NCBI GenBank assembly: GCA_026397725.1
Contig: JAPLUI010000332.1
Span: forward strand, 1 to 64,000
Reading direction: 5' to 3'
DNA: 64,000 nucleotides
Source: Verrucomicrobiota bacterium
GTDB lineage: Bacteria; Verrucomicrobiota; Verrucomicrobiia; Verrucomicrobiales; Akkermansiaceae
Position numbers and translations under genes: made by a program. Shown here one piece after another: positions 27,800 to 36,865 of the stretch; position 1 is the first letter of the stretch; the number at the start of each line of letters is the position of its first letter. The notes below the pieces were generated by a model. That model was not told the DNA's origin and searched no databases. It worked only from the letters and a program-made list of their open reading frames with translations.

Positions 27800-29290
27800 T
27801 CATATACTTGATCCGCTGAAGATCTGCCACAGCCGCACCATCGCGAAGGTGTCCAGTTTGCAGTATTCAAAGAGCTGATGTTCGATTTCCTGTTTCCGTT
27901 GCGGGGTAGTTTTGGGATTGACCGCCTCCTTGAAGGCCTCGACGGCCATATCGCCGTCGTGAACGCCATCAAGTTGGGTGTAGGAAAGCTCCGGGCAGAG
28001 GGCGGGTAGGACGGCCTTGATGCTCCAGCTTCCGAGCTGACTTGGGTGGTAGTAGCGCTTCCGGGCGATGGGCAGGAGATCCACGACTCTTTCGATGATG
28101 CAGATCAATGCAGTTGCGAGTTCCGGGAAACGTCCGGCAAGCTCACGAATACGAGTGGTTTCGAATGAGGCGTTGTAAGCGAATACTGGGCCTTCATTGC
28201 CGCCTTGATCGACGAGGGATTGAGCCAAGGCTGCGGAGGGATCCGAGCCGGTGAGATTCAGGAAGGCGGTATGACTAAGGGTTCCGGCCTGATCGAGACA
28301 ATGGAGGCTGAATTGAAATGGAATCTGCTGATAGGGTCGCGTGCCCTTCCAGATGGGCACAGCGAAATTGACGGTTTCGAAATCGAGGAAATACGCCGGA
28401 AATCCGAATGCCGAAAGATCGGCGGCGGCACCCTCCGCATCGAAGAATGCCTTTCCGATAATGCAGCATTGTTTGACCCGCTTCTGCATCGCGTTGAGGA
28501 GATCATCAGGCACATTCCGAATGTCCTCGTACCCCCCGGACTCGAACTGCTCACGTTTGCGGCGATGCAGATTCGGCAACGATGCCAGAGGATACTCCGG
28601 ACGCGCTTTGTCACGGTTGCAGTAGCCGCAGAAACCGCAGGTGAACGGTGTGGTGCAATGGGGACCAGTGGGGACTTCGGGCTCCTCCGCAAGTGCCGCA
28701 ACCACCTGCGCGGCGTCAATCCATTGCTTCACCTCATCACCACGGGAGAGCGCTTCGTCAGTGAGATCCACTTCATGGAGCAGTCCCCGGTAGTCGCCAT
28801 CGCCCTGATAGACAAAGCTGTTGTCGATGTGTGCCAAAGACACGGATGAGAGGCGAACGCCGGAGCAAACGGCGATATATGCCTGCACGGCGATGTCATC
28901 CTGATGATATGCTGCCATGCCAGTTGACGATTTCACCTCGACCATCCGCCAACGCAGGGTGCCATCGGACAGATCCGGCAGCATCACATCTGCGTACGCC
29001 AGAGCACCTGCAATCCTCATTCCCGCCTCGAATACCGGCGAGTGTCCCTGGGCCAGCAGGACGGCGCTGTGGGCGAGTGCTTCGCCATGCCCGAGTTCTT
29101 CGATGTCGATGGTGACTCCCGAGCCATCCGGGTCGTAAATCGTTCTGGCGATATCACCGACTTGATAGCCGATTCTGAAAACCACCTCGGAAGCTGAATC
29201 GTCGCGGAGTTCGGGCTTGTGAAGTTCCAGCCACAAGCGCTTCTGGCATTGCCGGAAAGCGATGATTTTTGACTTGGAGAGGTTTCTCAT
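27800..29290 (-). CDS. Cas4-like PD-(D/E)XK nuclease fused to DUF2779 (DnaQ/RNase H-like) domain
   Basis: Predicted 496 aa. Residues 1-230 are a Cas4/RecB-type nuclease: D101 (YADVMLP) and E118-V-K120 (MVEVKSS) form the PD-(D/E)XK core. C15 with C212, C218, C221 and C224 (CTTPFTCGFCGYC) look like a 4Fe-4S cluster site as in Cas4 and AddB. Residues about 295-490 are DUF2779 with DFET (D303, E305), FAYNASFE (about 370) and YCKLD (D480), resembling a DEDD exonuclease. It is 37 bp downstream of the second nuclease gene on the same strand, forming an operon. No cas genes or CRISPR are near. Likely DNA processing or genome defence; the exact role is unknown. Confidence 0.82.
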   Translation of the reverse strand: MRNLSKSKIIAFRQCQKRLWLELHKPELRDDSASEVVFRIGYQVGDIARTIYDPDGSGVTIDIEELGHGEALAHSAVLLAQGHSPVFEAGMRIAGALAYADVMLPDLSDGTLRWRMVEVKSSTGMAAYHQDDIAVQAYIAVCSGVRLSSVSLAHIDNSFVYQGDGDYRGLLHEVDLTDEALSRGDEVKQWIDAAQVVAALAEEPEVPTGPHCTTPFTCGFCGYCNRDKARPEYPLASLPNLHRRKREQFESGGYEDIRNVPDDLLNAMQKRVKQCCIIGKAFFDAEGAAADLSAFGFPAYFLDFETVNFAVPIWKGTRPYQQIPFQFSLHCLDQAGTLSHTAFLNLTGSDPSAALAQSLVDQGGNEGPVFAYNASFETTRIRELAGRFPELATALICIIERVVDLLPIARKRYYHPSQLGSWSIKAVLPALCPELSYTQLDGVHDGDMAVEAFKEAVNPKTTPQRKQEIEHQLFEYCKLDTFAMVRLWQIFSGSSI

Positions 29291-29327
29291 GGTGACGGCG
29301 CTTGAGCCAGAATCAATGACACGAATT

Positions 29328-30554
29328 CTACTCGTCGCGGAGGAGCGACTCGATCCGCGGGCGAAACGTGTTGACGAACCGATTCACGACATCACCGAGC
29401 CACGCCTGAACCTCCGCACGGCGACTGGTTAGCATCTGGTCGCCAAATTCACGCCAGATAGCAACCCCCTGCCAATTGTCGGTAGTATACCATTTAAGCG
29501 GCTGCCCTATTGCTTCGTTGACGGCCGCTTGTTCTTCCAACAAGGCTGCATATATCCGATCACCTTCTGGATCCCTCGGAAAGCCCATGTAAACGCCTGC
29601 TTGGCCGCCTTTTTCAGCCACAACGGCAGCTACCCGACTCTTCGATCCCTTCGGCATATCGAAGAACTGGTTGGTCCATGTGGTCGGCTTTTTTATGGGT
29701 TGGCTCTGGTCGTCGAGAGGGAATTTTTCCATCCATTCTTTCCAGAACGCACTGAATTTGAGCCGTTGCTGCTCAAGATCCGGGCGCGGCATGCTCCCCG
29801 TTTCGTCGTCTTCTGATTCCATATCAGCCTCGTCGAGTTGGCCACCACGCACGTCAACGACGATCCGGCGGATGACCTCTGAATGCGCGAGGACTCGGGG
29901 TTGGACGAGGTGCATGCCATCGGGCATCCGGTAGATCGCCATCTCGATGAGGCCGAAGGTGAAGTGCAGCGTCCCGTGGTCCTCGATGAAGTTTGTGATG
30001 GCACCGACGTTCTCACGAATCCCGTCACCTGCGATCAGCAGCAGCAGGTCACCACGCCGGAGGCTTCGCGAGACGGAGTCGATGAACTGAGCCTCATCAA
30101 GTTCGGCATGCTGCTCACGGACGATCTCGAATAAAGATCTCGCGGTGCCCTGATCGCGGCGCCGGGCTGCACGAACAGCCGCATCGAGCGTTTCGTATGT
30201 CCAATGGCTCAACTCCTTGGCGTAATCCAGGATCTGACCGATCACTTTTCGCCGTGCCTCAGGGTTGCGCCACAACTTGGCTTCGAGAACAGCGAGGCGG
30301 CCTTCGCGTGTTGCATACAGGACGTCTATCGGGCCAGCCGGCGTCAACATCTCCCGGCAGATCGGGATCAGGCCAGCGTACGATGGATTTATTTCCGCGA
30401 CGGGCAGCGATTCAGGATGCTTGTAGAGAAGGTCTTGCAGCCAGTCTTCGTTGTAGGCGCTTGTTCCTGACGCGCCGCTGAGTGGGACTCGCTCTAGCAG
30501 AATGTTTGGACCTGCGCTGGAGATAAGGATCGGAAGTGGATGAGTGACTGCCAT
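29328..30554 (-). CDS. PD-(D/E)XK nuclease with C-terminal DUF4268-like domain
   Basis: Predicted 408 aa. The N-terminal nuclease core is seen in IDVLYATREGRLAVLEAKLW: D77, E91 and K93, with Q107 in IGQILDYAKEL, the order of RecB-like and Holliday-junction-resolvase-like enzymes. Residues about 265-385 (FSAFWKEWMEKFP; VYMGFPRDPEGDRIYAALLE; EQAAVNEAIGQPLKWY) resemble DUF4268, a domain found in restriction-linked proteins. First gene of a two-gene operon with the Cas4-like/DUF2779 protein. Several lines of this gene are near 48-55 percent GC, lower than the surrounding core genes, in keeping with recent acquisition. No methyltransferase is next to it. Confidence 0.72.
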   Translation of the reverse strand: MAVTHPLPILISSAGPNILLERVPLSGASGTSAYNEDWLQDLLYKHPESLPVAEINPSYAGLIPICREMLTPAGPIDVLYATREGRLAVLEAKLWRNPEARRKVIGQILDYAKELSHWTYETLDAAVRAARRRDQGTARSLFEIVREQHAELDEAQFIDSVSRSLRRGDLLLLIAGDGIRENVGAITNFIEDHGTLHFTFGLIEMAIYRMPDGMHLVQPRVLAHSEVIRRIVVDVRGGQLDEADMESEDDETGSMPRPDLEQQRLKFSAFWKEWMEKFPLDDQSQPIKKPTTWTNQFFDMPKGSKSRVAAVVAEKGGQAGVYMGFPRDPEGDRIYAALLEEQAAVNEAIGQPLKWYTTDNWQGVAIWREFGDQMLTSRRAEVQAWLGDVVNRFVNTFRPRIESLLRDE

Positions 30555-30922
30555 GGCAATAATCTCGGTCAGGAGAATTTGGGATGGGTGCGTTCAGGGT
30601 TTCGCCAATCTGATAAGAGCCTGACGGGCTGGCCAACGACGAATTATTGGCTGATGGGGCGCGACTCTGCAACCGGTTTCTGCCGGTTTCTGTCGGCCGG
30701 GACGATTTCCCTGCTCACCTGTGTATGGCCGTTTCGTCGCTTGCCATTGCATCACGACAGGAATGTCGCGCCTCCTTATCGCTTGCCACCGAGCCGCTCT
30801 CGCGGAAGCGGAGGAGGTCGGGTTTTCGACTTGGAGAGTGACTTTGGCGGGCATTGGGAGGGGTTGTCGGGTATTACGGATTAGGCGGAAGATCGTCAAC
30901 CGGGGGGCTTGAGGAGAAGACC

Positions 30923-30966
30923 GGAGGCGAGACGCCTCCGGGACGGCCTGCGACGGGACGTCGCAG
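30923..30966. repeat. paired variable-stem palindromes, loops AGA and GGA
   Basis: GGAGGCG-AGA-CGCCTCC (30923-30939) is followed nine bases later by CTGCGACG-GGA-CGTCGCAG (30948-30966) and then CTACGGA. The same order occurs inside the ClpB-like pseudogene (26619-26663, opposite strand). A related pair with CTACGGA at its end is at 31135-31190. Confidence 0.78.
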
Positions 30967-31134
30967 CTACGGACTGCTCGGAATTGGCGTGGCCGTTGTG
31001 GCATGTCAGCGGGCGGCTTGGGGTTGCTTGCGGGCGGTGGGGCGGGGGCTTTGGTATCGATGAGACTGAGGGCGGGAAGAAGGAAATCGCCATGGGTAAT
31101 GGTTAGAAGGCGGGGCGTTGGGCGAGGGGAATAT

Positions 31135-31190
31135 GTGGGCGAGACGCCCACACTCCTTGATGGGTTGCGGCAAGATGCCGCAACTACGGA
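31135..31190. repeat. paired variable-stem palindromes with AGA loops
   Basis: GTGGGCG-AGA-CGCCCAC (31135-31151), ACTCCTTGATGGG spacer, then TTGCGGCA-AGA-TGCCGCAA (31165-31183) and CTACGGA (31184-31190). Stem sequences differ from the 30923 copy but pair perfectly, while loop and trailing words are conserved. Confidence 0.8.
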
Positions 31191-31351
31191 CCGCTCCGGC
31201 TGGCCTTGGTCTTAGCCGGGGCTGGGGCGGGGAGAATTTTCGTGCGAGATGCACGACCTCGTGACCGCTTTCCCACTGGCGCTGTTTCATGGCGTTCATC
31301 ATGGCGTGGTAGTCGCCTTGGTAGGAGTCGGTCTCGGCATGGGGCATTCGT

Positions 31352-31580
31352 TCACGGTTTGGGCATGGCTGCCTCGTAGGCACGGATTTCCTCGCAGAGT
31401 TTATCGACGCCCCCTCATCCGGCTGAGTTTGGCGGATGGCGGTATAGTCGCCGGAGCCTTGGTCGAGCAGGCGGAGGAAGCGGATGGAATCCACCGGCCC
31501 GAGTTGGTCGGTGAGGATGGCCACCCCTTTGCGGTAGAGGTCGATGGGGCTGGCGTAGATCGCGGTCCTGGGGCGGCAGA
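31352..31580 (-). pseudogene. decayed small gene, possibly an antitoxin-like component
   Basis: One minus-strand frame gives IYASPIDLYRKGVAILTDQL followed by GPVDSIRFLRLLDQGSGDYT. A shifted frame then gives DKLCEEIRAYEAAMPKP and a stop at 31352. This resembles small proteins of about 75-80 aa common in PVC and cyanobacterial genomes, often next to toxin genes. The frame break near 31410 indicates decay. Downstream DNA (DSYQGDYHAMMNAMKQRQWE in another frame) may be a further fragment. The assignment is tentative. Confidence 0.4.
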
Positions 31581-31645
31581 TGATTCGATTTCAGCAAAAG
31601 GTTTCATGAGGGAAATTCCAGCGCGGCGAGGCTTGGCGCAATGCG

Positions 31646-32060
31646 TCATTTGCGGATGGATGCGAGCAGTTTGCCGGCGTCGGGGAAGCGGTCTTTGGGA
31701 TTTCTTACCAGCGCCCTGTCGATGACGGCGGCGATATCTTTTGTTAGCCCAGGCATGCGGTCGCGGATGGGCACGGGGGTTTCGTTGAGGATGATGTCGA
31801 TGGGGTCGCGCTTGGGGTCGAAGCGATAGGGGAATTCGCCGGTGAGGTCGTCCTCGATGGTGGATTTCCAGACGGTGATCGGTCGCCGTGCTGGAGGTCC
31901 ACGTTGGGATACTGGCGCTGGGCTCCCTGCTCCGGGGTATCGCCTTTTTCGTGGCCGCCACATTTTTTGCCGTTCAGATGAGTGCCATTCATGCTGCCGA
32001 GGTCGCGCAAGGACGCCTGCGGCGGGCAGGCCTCTAGCAAAAAGTGGTGGCGCGAGAACA
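31646..32060 (-). pseudogene. remnant of an FHA-domain serine/threonine protein kinase
   Basis: Two pieces in different frames lie next to each other on the minus strand. The first is an FHA-domain fragment (SRHHFLLEACPPQASLRDLG, then SMNGTHLNGKKCGG; about 31880-32060). The second is the end of a Hanks-type kinase (LTGEFPYRF; ILNETPVPIRDRMPGLTKDI; VIDRALVRNPKDRF; to the stop at 31646). The kinase N-lobe and catalytic loop are missing. The 5' end abuts the plus-strand nuclease remnant starting near 32044. Confidence 0.7.
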
Positions 32061-32424
32061 GCGACATCTGGATCGGACGCTACCAATACCGCGAAGCCGC
32101 CCCGCATCTGATTCTGATGGCCTTCCTGCAACGCGTGCTCAACGGCGGGGCGCTCATCGAACGCGAGATGGGCAGCGGCCGCCAACGCCTCGACCTCGGC
32201 ATCCGCTTCCGGGGCCGGAACTATCCGATCGAAATCAAGCTCCACTACGGCCCCAAGACCCTGCCCGATGGGTTGGCGCAACTCTCCGAACACATGGACA
32301 CGCTCGGCGCCCGGCGCGGCTGGCTGGTGATCTTCGACCGGCGGACGGAAGTGGCGTGGGATGAAAAAATCTCGTGGTGCGAAGAAACGGTGGCGGACCG
32401 TGAAATCGCCGTGGTCGGCTGCTG
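32044..32424 (+). pseudogene. 3' fragment of a PD-(D/E)XK nuclease-domain protein (AAA-ATPase-associated type)
   Basis: The frame reads WWRENSDIWIGRYQYREAAP, FLQRVLNGGALIEREMGSGR, RQRLDLGIRFRGRNYPIEIK and GLAQLSEHMDTLGARRGWLV up to a stop at 32424. The D-L-G-I and E-I-K residues fit a PD-(D/E)XK core such as ends many AAA-like proteins. No start codon or N-terminal ATPase part belongs to it: upstream DNA is the antisense of the FHA remnant. It is therefore a truncated gene. Confidence 0.6.
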
Positions 32425-32569
32425 AGCGGCGCGGCGGTTTGCGGGCGTCACCCTTACCTGTATGAAATCCAAGGTGATTTTATGGGTGAGGCTTGAGAGC
32501 TTGCGGCTGTAGGGACAAGCACTTTGGGCTAAACAAATCGGTCGGTTTTGGATGAATTTGGGGTGACAT

Positions 32570-32680
32570 GAACCCAAGTGCCAAAGCCGGTCTTCGAGCA
32601 GGTGTGGGCCGGAGTAAAGGCGGACGCCGACCGGGCTTTGCGGATGGGATTCCAGAAAAATCCGCCGGCTTTTCAACGAG
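32570..32680 (-). pseudogene. C-terminal scrap of a DUF4143 ATPase gene
   Basis: Minus-strand KSRRIFLESHPQSPVGVRLY SGPHLLEDRLWHL (read with one break) is almost the same as the C-terminus of the intact AAA/DUF4143 protein at 50588-51919 (KSLRIFLESHPQSPLGVRLY). The nucleotide match is also visible (CCGGTCTTCGAGCAGGTG in both). Nothing of the ATPase domain remains. Confidence 0.7.
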
Positions 32681-32707
32681 CCGGAACTTCCGGATTTGAT
32701 TCTAGTT

Positions 32708-35700
32708 TCATTTCACCGCACTCCTCGAAACGGTTTTGAGTTGTACCTTGCCGAGGGTCGGTTTGCCCTGGGTGGTTGAGGTGACCAGGACCTCGAGTCG
32801 ATTGATTCCTGGTTTGAGGTTATCGGAAACATCCAACTCGAAGGGCGGCATCCAGAGCGTATCATAAGTTCGGCCGTTGAGCGTGACCCGGGCCATGACC
32901 TGCACTTGGCCGAGGTCGAGAATCACCCGCTGGTTTTTGCCAACACCCGCCGGCGGGGTGAACGAGGTTTCCTGGGCAATGGTAAACCCTCCGGCCTCCG
33001 TGCGGATATCCTGCCACGGCCCGGCGATGGCGGATGCCTGCGCCGCCTGATCGATTCTCACGCTTTTCTCCGTGGCATCACTCATGATGATCTGATAGAC
33101 GCCCGGCGCCGCCGATTCCGCCGTTAGGGTGCCTTTGTTGTCGTAGAACAGCCCCAGCTCCGCGGGCGCGACGTCCTGCCCGGCGCAACGGACTGTTAGC
33201 ACCGAGGGTTGTGAGGGTTTTTCCCGGAACACGACAAAGAATGAATCGGCCCTGTCGTTCACATTGAGGCAAATCCTGGTGCCGTTCCCCTCCGCCTGGT
33301 ACCGTGCCATCGTGCGCACCTCGCCGGTAACCGGGTTGAAGAGTTCCGGCACTTTGCCGGTAACCCGCAGGGTGGCCTCGAATTGTCCGACCTTCTCAAA
33401 ATTGGACAGGAAGAAGATCATGCCGTCGTCAAGCCGACGCGCCTTCCAGCGGATGTTACAGGTGGTGTCCGCAACAATCGGCGCGATGTCTGCCGCCTGC
33501 AACGTGGCAACGGAAACCGGCACGCCGTCCACGATCCTGCCTCCCGCCTTCTGGAGTTCATCTATCCGCTTCCGGACGTGGGGCCGGATGTAGTCGAGCT
33601 TGGGCATGGCTAACAGCTTGTAACGGGCGAGGACCTGCTGCGGATCATTTTCGTCGTAAACCACCCACTCGCCATTGACGACGTGCACGGTTCTCAGCAG
33701 CGCGTCGGAGTTCATATAGTCATAGTCATAACCAGTCGGCACGGGATTGGCCGGGCCGGTCATCTGCGGGGCGAAATCGCCGATGTAGATCGCCGCATCC
33801 GCCACCGGTTCGCCCTGTTGAAGCATATAGTTGACGCGTTGCAGGTACTTCACCCAGTCGCGGGATTGGACGAACCAGGGTGTGTTGCGATGGAAGGCGG
33901 TGCCGAATCCAGGATTCTTGCCCGGCACGCCGTCCTTGGGTTGATGCGCATAAACGTGCAGGAGCGTCTGGTTGATGCCCTCGCAGAAAAGCTCCTCGCC
34001 GCGTGCCTTGATGTTGTATGGGTGGTGGCCGAGATCCAGGCCGCTGGTGAAGGACTCGGCATAGACCTTGCGTTTGCCATAGATATGCGCACACGAACTG
34101 GCAGCCCGGCACTCGATGGTGCCCAAGGCGGGGTTATTGGTCCAGAACTCGCCGCCGATCTCGTCGGAATAGCTGCCGTAAACCAGAAACTCACCCGGAA
34201 AACCCCAGTGCCCGTAGTTCTCGCACCACATGGTCATATCATGTTTGTGCGCGACATCCCGCAACCCGCCCACATAGTACTCGGCGATCATGTCGGCCAC
34301 GGTCCGGCGCAGATCCCACAGAAACTGGTCGGAGGTCTTGGCGTTGTCCACAACCCGGCCGGTCATGACAGGAAGCAGGACAATGGGGTCATAGCCGTTG
34401 CGCTTCTTGAATTCCACCGCAAACCCGTCGGTCCAGTTCTGCGAGCCCATTTCATAGCTGTCGGCGGTAATCCCCTTGAATGCGGAGCGTTCCTGGGGCG
34501 TCAACTGTTTCAGCAGTTCGCCGAACATCGAGTTGAAATGATACTCGATCAGCGGTTTGCTCATCTTGTCCACCTCGAGCCCGGTTGCTTCGGGCGGCGC
34601 AGGCGCATTCATTTTTCCGGTGGTGATCATGCCGAAATAGATGACCGTCCAATTGCCCGCGGGAAGCTGGCAGGAGAGTTTGCCGCTGGCATCAAGATTG
34701 TCCGTTAGATTGATGATGTCCGCTTTCCCTATCACCGTCGAGGCATCATCCGGTTCGACTGTATCTGGGAAGATGTAGGATTGCCAAGTGGGGCTCGGGT
34801 CCGGATGCATCCGGCCCATCTGCTTCTCGATGACCTGGGCAACCTTCGGCTCGGAGGTCAGCTCCACCGCCCCGTCGGGCAATCCGCATGGCTCCAACTC
34901 GAACTCCTGCGCCGAGACCTCCTTGAAGCTGAACGTCTCGATGCCGTCCGGCAAGAAGTCGGTGGTCGGATTCCTGCCGCCGGTTTGAATGTCGGCCACC
35001 AACTCGCGCTTGCCATCGCGCAAGGCGAACAGCTTGGCACCGAGACTGCCCTTGACGACCAACGCCCGGGCCTTGAACGGGGCGGTATGGCGAAAATACA
35101 TGGCGTTGACGCCCGGCCGTTGACCCGACAGCCCCCATGGCCCGACGGATGCGGGGCCGAGCACGCGGGCGGCCTGCCAACCTTCCGGATTCTTGACGTC
35201 GCTGCGCCAATCCTTGGTCTCGCTCATGGCGGCTTGCCACGATGCGTCGGTCACGACGCTGGCCGTCTTTCCACCCTGGTCCTGCAACACGATGTTGGCG
35301 ATGAGTCCTGCCGGTCCCACTTCGGTGTTGGTGACTGCGATGGCAATGACATTGGGTCCCGGCCGCAGATATTCCTTGATCGACACGATCTCCTGGACCT
35401 GCCAGTTGGCCCCTCTCTTTACTTCATGGTCATTGATCCACAAGATATATGCATTGTCCGCAGCCACCATTGCCGCCGCAGCCTTGAGCTTGGCCGGGTC
35501 CACCTGGATGCCGCGTCTGAAATAGCGCGTTGCGGCCGGCGCGCTCTTGGTGCCGTCCTCGGCAGGGTGCCAGATCCAAGAGGATTGCGCCAGCGACGGC
35601 GCGGCATCATTGCCGGGACGAGGAGAGGAAGCGAGGGTCACCGCCTCCTTCTTGGGAACCGCCAACACCGCGATGTCCTGCACGACCGGGTTGCCGCCGG

Positions 35701-36154
35701 ATCGCACGACCTGCGAGAAGGGTCCGCCGTTGGCTGAAAACTCGGCCCAGGTGACCCGGCGCATCGATTGTTCCGGCTTGATCCACGGGCCGCCGGACTG
35801 GCTCCAGCCCGGCGCGTTGAACATCATGATTTCCACGCCCACCCGCGCCGCCTCCTTCAGCGCATGCCGCGTGAGCACCATCCATTCGGGCGACATCATT
35901 TTGACCGGGCCGCCGCCCTCGATGTTGCCGATCATGGCCCGCCGGATGCCGACCTTGGCCATGGTTTCCAGGTCTTTGGTGATACCATCCGCCGTGATGT
36001 CACCGTTCAACCAATACCAGTAACACCATGGCTTGTTTTCATCCGGCGCACTGCGAAACCGCGCCGCCAATTCGTCGGCATGACTCACCGCCAGCAACGT
36101 GCCGGTGACAACAGCTTGTATAAGAACAAGCAACATTCTGGGTCCGTATTTCAT
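32708..36154 (-). CDS. secreted GH106-type alpha-L-rhamnosidase-like enzyme with an embedded beta-sandwich module
   Basis: Predicted 1148 aa with signal peptide (residues 1-26). GH106 features: FRSAPDENKPWCYWYWLNGD (about 33-52), GGPVKMMSPEWMVLTRHALK, FNAPGWSQSGGPWI (about 112-125), and a long catalytic barrel (GLRDVAHKHDMTMWCENYGH; YAESFTSGLDLGHHPYNIKA). Residues 191-342 are a beta-sandwich (SSWIWHPAED ... ADNAYILWIND ... GPAGLIANIVL) that also occurs in the GH78 protein and in the sensor kinase of this window. A C-terminal jelly roll ends the protein. Predicted to release L-rhamnose from pectic or bacterial polysaccharides. Last gene of the minus-strand GH78-isomerase-GH106 locus. Confidence 0.87.
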   Translation of the reverse strand: MKYGPRMLLVLIQAVVTGTLLAVSHADELAARFRSAPDENKPWCYWYWLNGDITADGITKDLETMAKVGIRRAMIGNIEGGGPVKMMSPEWMVLTRHALKEAARVGVEIMMFNAPGWSQSGGPWIKPEQSMRRVTWAEFSANGGPFSQVVRSGGNPVVQDIAVLAVPKKEAVTLASSPRPGNDAAPSLAQSSWIWHPAEDGTKSAPAATRYFRRGIQVDPAKLKAAAAMVAADNAYILWINDHEVKRGANWQVQEIVSIKEYLRPGPNVIAIAVTNTEVGPAGLIANIVLQDQGGKTASVVTDASWQAAMSETKDWRSDVKNPEGWQAARVLGPASVGPWGLSGQRPGVNAMYFRHTAPFKARALVVKGSLGAKLFALRDGKRELVADIQTGGRNPTTDFLPDGIETFSFKEVSAQEFELEPCGLPDGAVELTSEPKVAQVIEKQMGRMHPDPSPTWQSYIFPDTVEPDDASTVIGKADIINLTDNLDASGKLSCQLPAGNWTVIYFGMITTGKMNAPAPPEATGLEVDKMSKPLIEYHFNSMFGELLKQLTPQERSAFKGITADSYEMGSQNWTDGFAVEFKKRNGYDPIVLLPVMTGRVVDNAKTSDQFLWDLRRTVADMIAEYYVGGLRDVAHKHDMTMWCENYGHWGFPGEFLVYGSYSDEIGGEFWTNNPALGTIECRAASSCAHIYGKRKVYAESFTSGLDLGHHPYNIKARGEELFCEGINQTLLHVYAHQPKDGVPGKNPGFGTAFHRNTPWFVQSRDWVKYLQRVNYMLQQGEPVADAAIYIGDFAPQMTGPANPVPTGYDYDYMNSDALLRTVHVVNGEWVVYDENDPQQVLARYKLLAMPKLDYIRPHVRKRIDELQKAGGRIVDGVPVSVATLQAADIAPIVADTTCNIRWKARRLDDGMIFFLSNFEKVGQFEATLRVTGKVPELFNPVTGEVRTMARYQAEGNGTRICLNVNDRADSFFVVFREKPSQPSVLTVRCAGQDVAPAELGLFYDNKGTLTAESAAPGVYQIIMSDATEKSVRIDQAAQASAIAGPWQDIRTEAGGFTIAQETSFTPPAGVGKNQRVILDLGQVQVMARVTLNGRTYDTLWMPPFELDVSDNLKPGINRLEVLVTSTTQGKPTLGKVQLKTVSRSAVK

Positions 36155-36194
36155 AGAGTCGTGTCTTTTCGTGTGCTCTTTGTTAGATAATCAT

Positions 36195-36757
36195 TCATTC
36201 ATTGGAAAATAGCCTGGTGCTGCTTGTATCCATTTGATATTTCGCGGTGGCATAGCGGAAATTGAACCTGCCATCCGGCGCAATGTCGCCGCTGGGATAG
36301 GTGTCCAAGATGACGGTGTCGATTCCGGCGTCCGCCAGCGAGCTGGCATGGCGGCGCAACACCCATGGGTCCGTGGAATTGTAGTAGCCGTAGAGCGGTT
36401 GTCCCCAGTAATAGGAATTACCCCGCCCCCACAGCGGAGAGTCCGGCTTGCGGAGAATGTCCGGGTCTTGGGGGAGAATCCTGGCAATGTCGTTGGGCGC
36501 ATCGGTGCGGTCGTGGCCATGCGTGAGGAAATAAACGATGCCCACCGTGCGCCCTGCCCGCGGCGGCTTGGCGTCCGGCGCGGGGCCCAGCGCGTCGCTC
36601 GCCAGCAGGGCGTGCCCGGGTTGATGGCAGCCGGTTGCGCCGAGGCCGCTTGCGCGATGGCGTCAGCCCCTGCCAGCCTGGAAACGCCAGCAGCGAACCA
36701 CGCCGTTAGCATGATGGCGGTGCCGCAGGGGATGATGATGGTGTTCAACAGTCGCAT
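36195..36757 (-). pseudogene. frameshifted, truncated GH99/GH71-like secreted hydrolase gene
   Basis: It opens with a plausible signal peptide at ATG 36757 (MRLLNTIIIPCGTAIMLTAW). A frameshift near 36600 is needed to join DALGPAPDAKPPRAGRTVGI VYFLTHGHDRTDAPNDIAR, then WGRGNSYYWGQPLYGYYNST and RRHASSLADAGIDTVILDTY. These are hallmarks of large secreted TIM-barrel proteins of about 600-700 aa resembling GH99. The reading stops at 36195 after DGRFNFRYATAKYQMD, far too early. Broken or deleted gene within the rhamnoside locus. Confidence 0.65.
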
Positions 36758-36865
36758 GGAGTATCTGTTTCGAATATCAGCTCCTGTCACGGTTGTCAAT
36801 GGCCATTGCCTCTCCGGCGTGGTTGAGTGACGGGTTCATGGCGATTCCGTTCTCCGCAAGCCTCC

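Larger units (their letters stand above)
30555..31351. other. hairpin-rich spacer, no gene recognised
   Basis: About 800 bp upstream of the nuclease operon without a defensible gene. It is packed with short palindromes: CGACA-GGAA-TGTCG followed by CGCCTCC (30755-30775), and the two composites listed separately at 30923 and 31135. The nuclease operon promoter must lie close to 30560. Confidence 0.55.

Noticed and set aside
27800..29290. Calling the Cas4-like protein a CRISPR adaptation component
   Set aside because: No cas1, cas2 or array in the window, and fusion to DUF2779 marks a different family.
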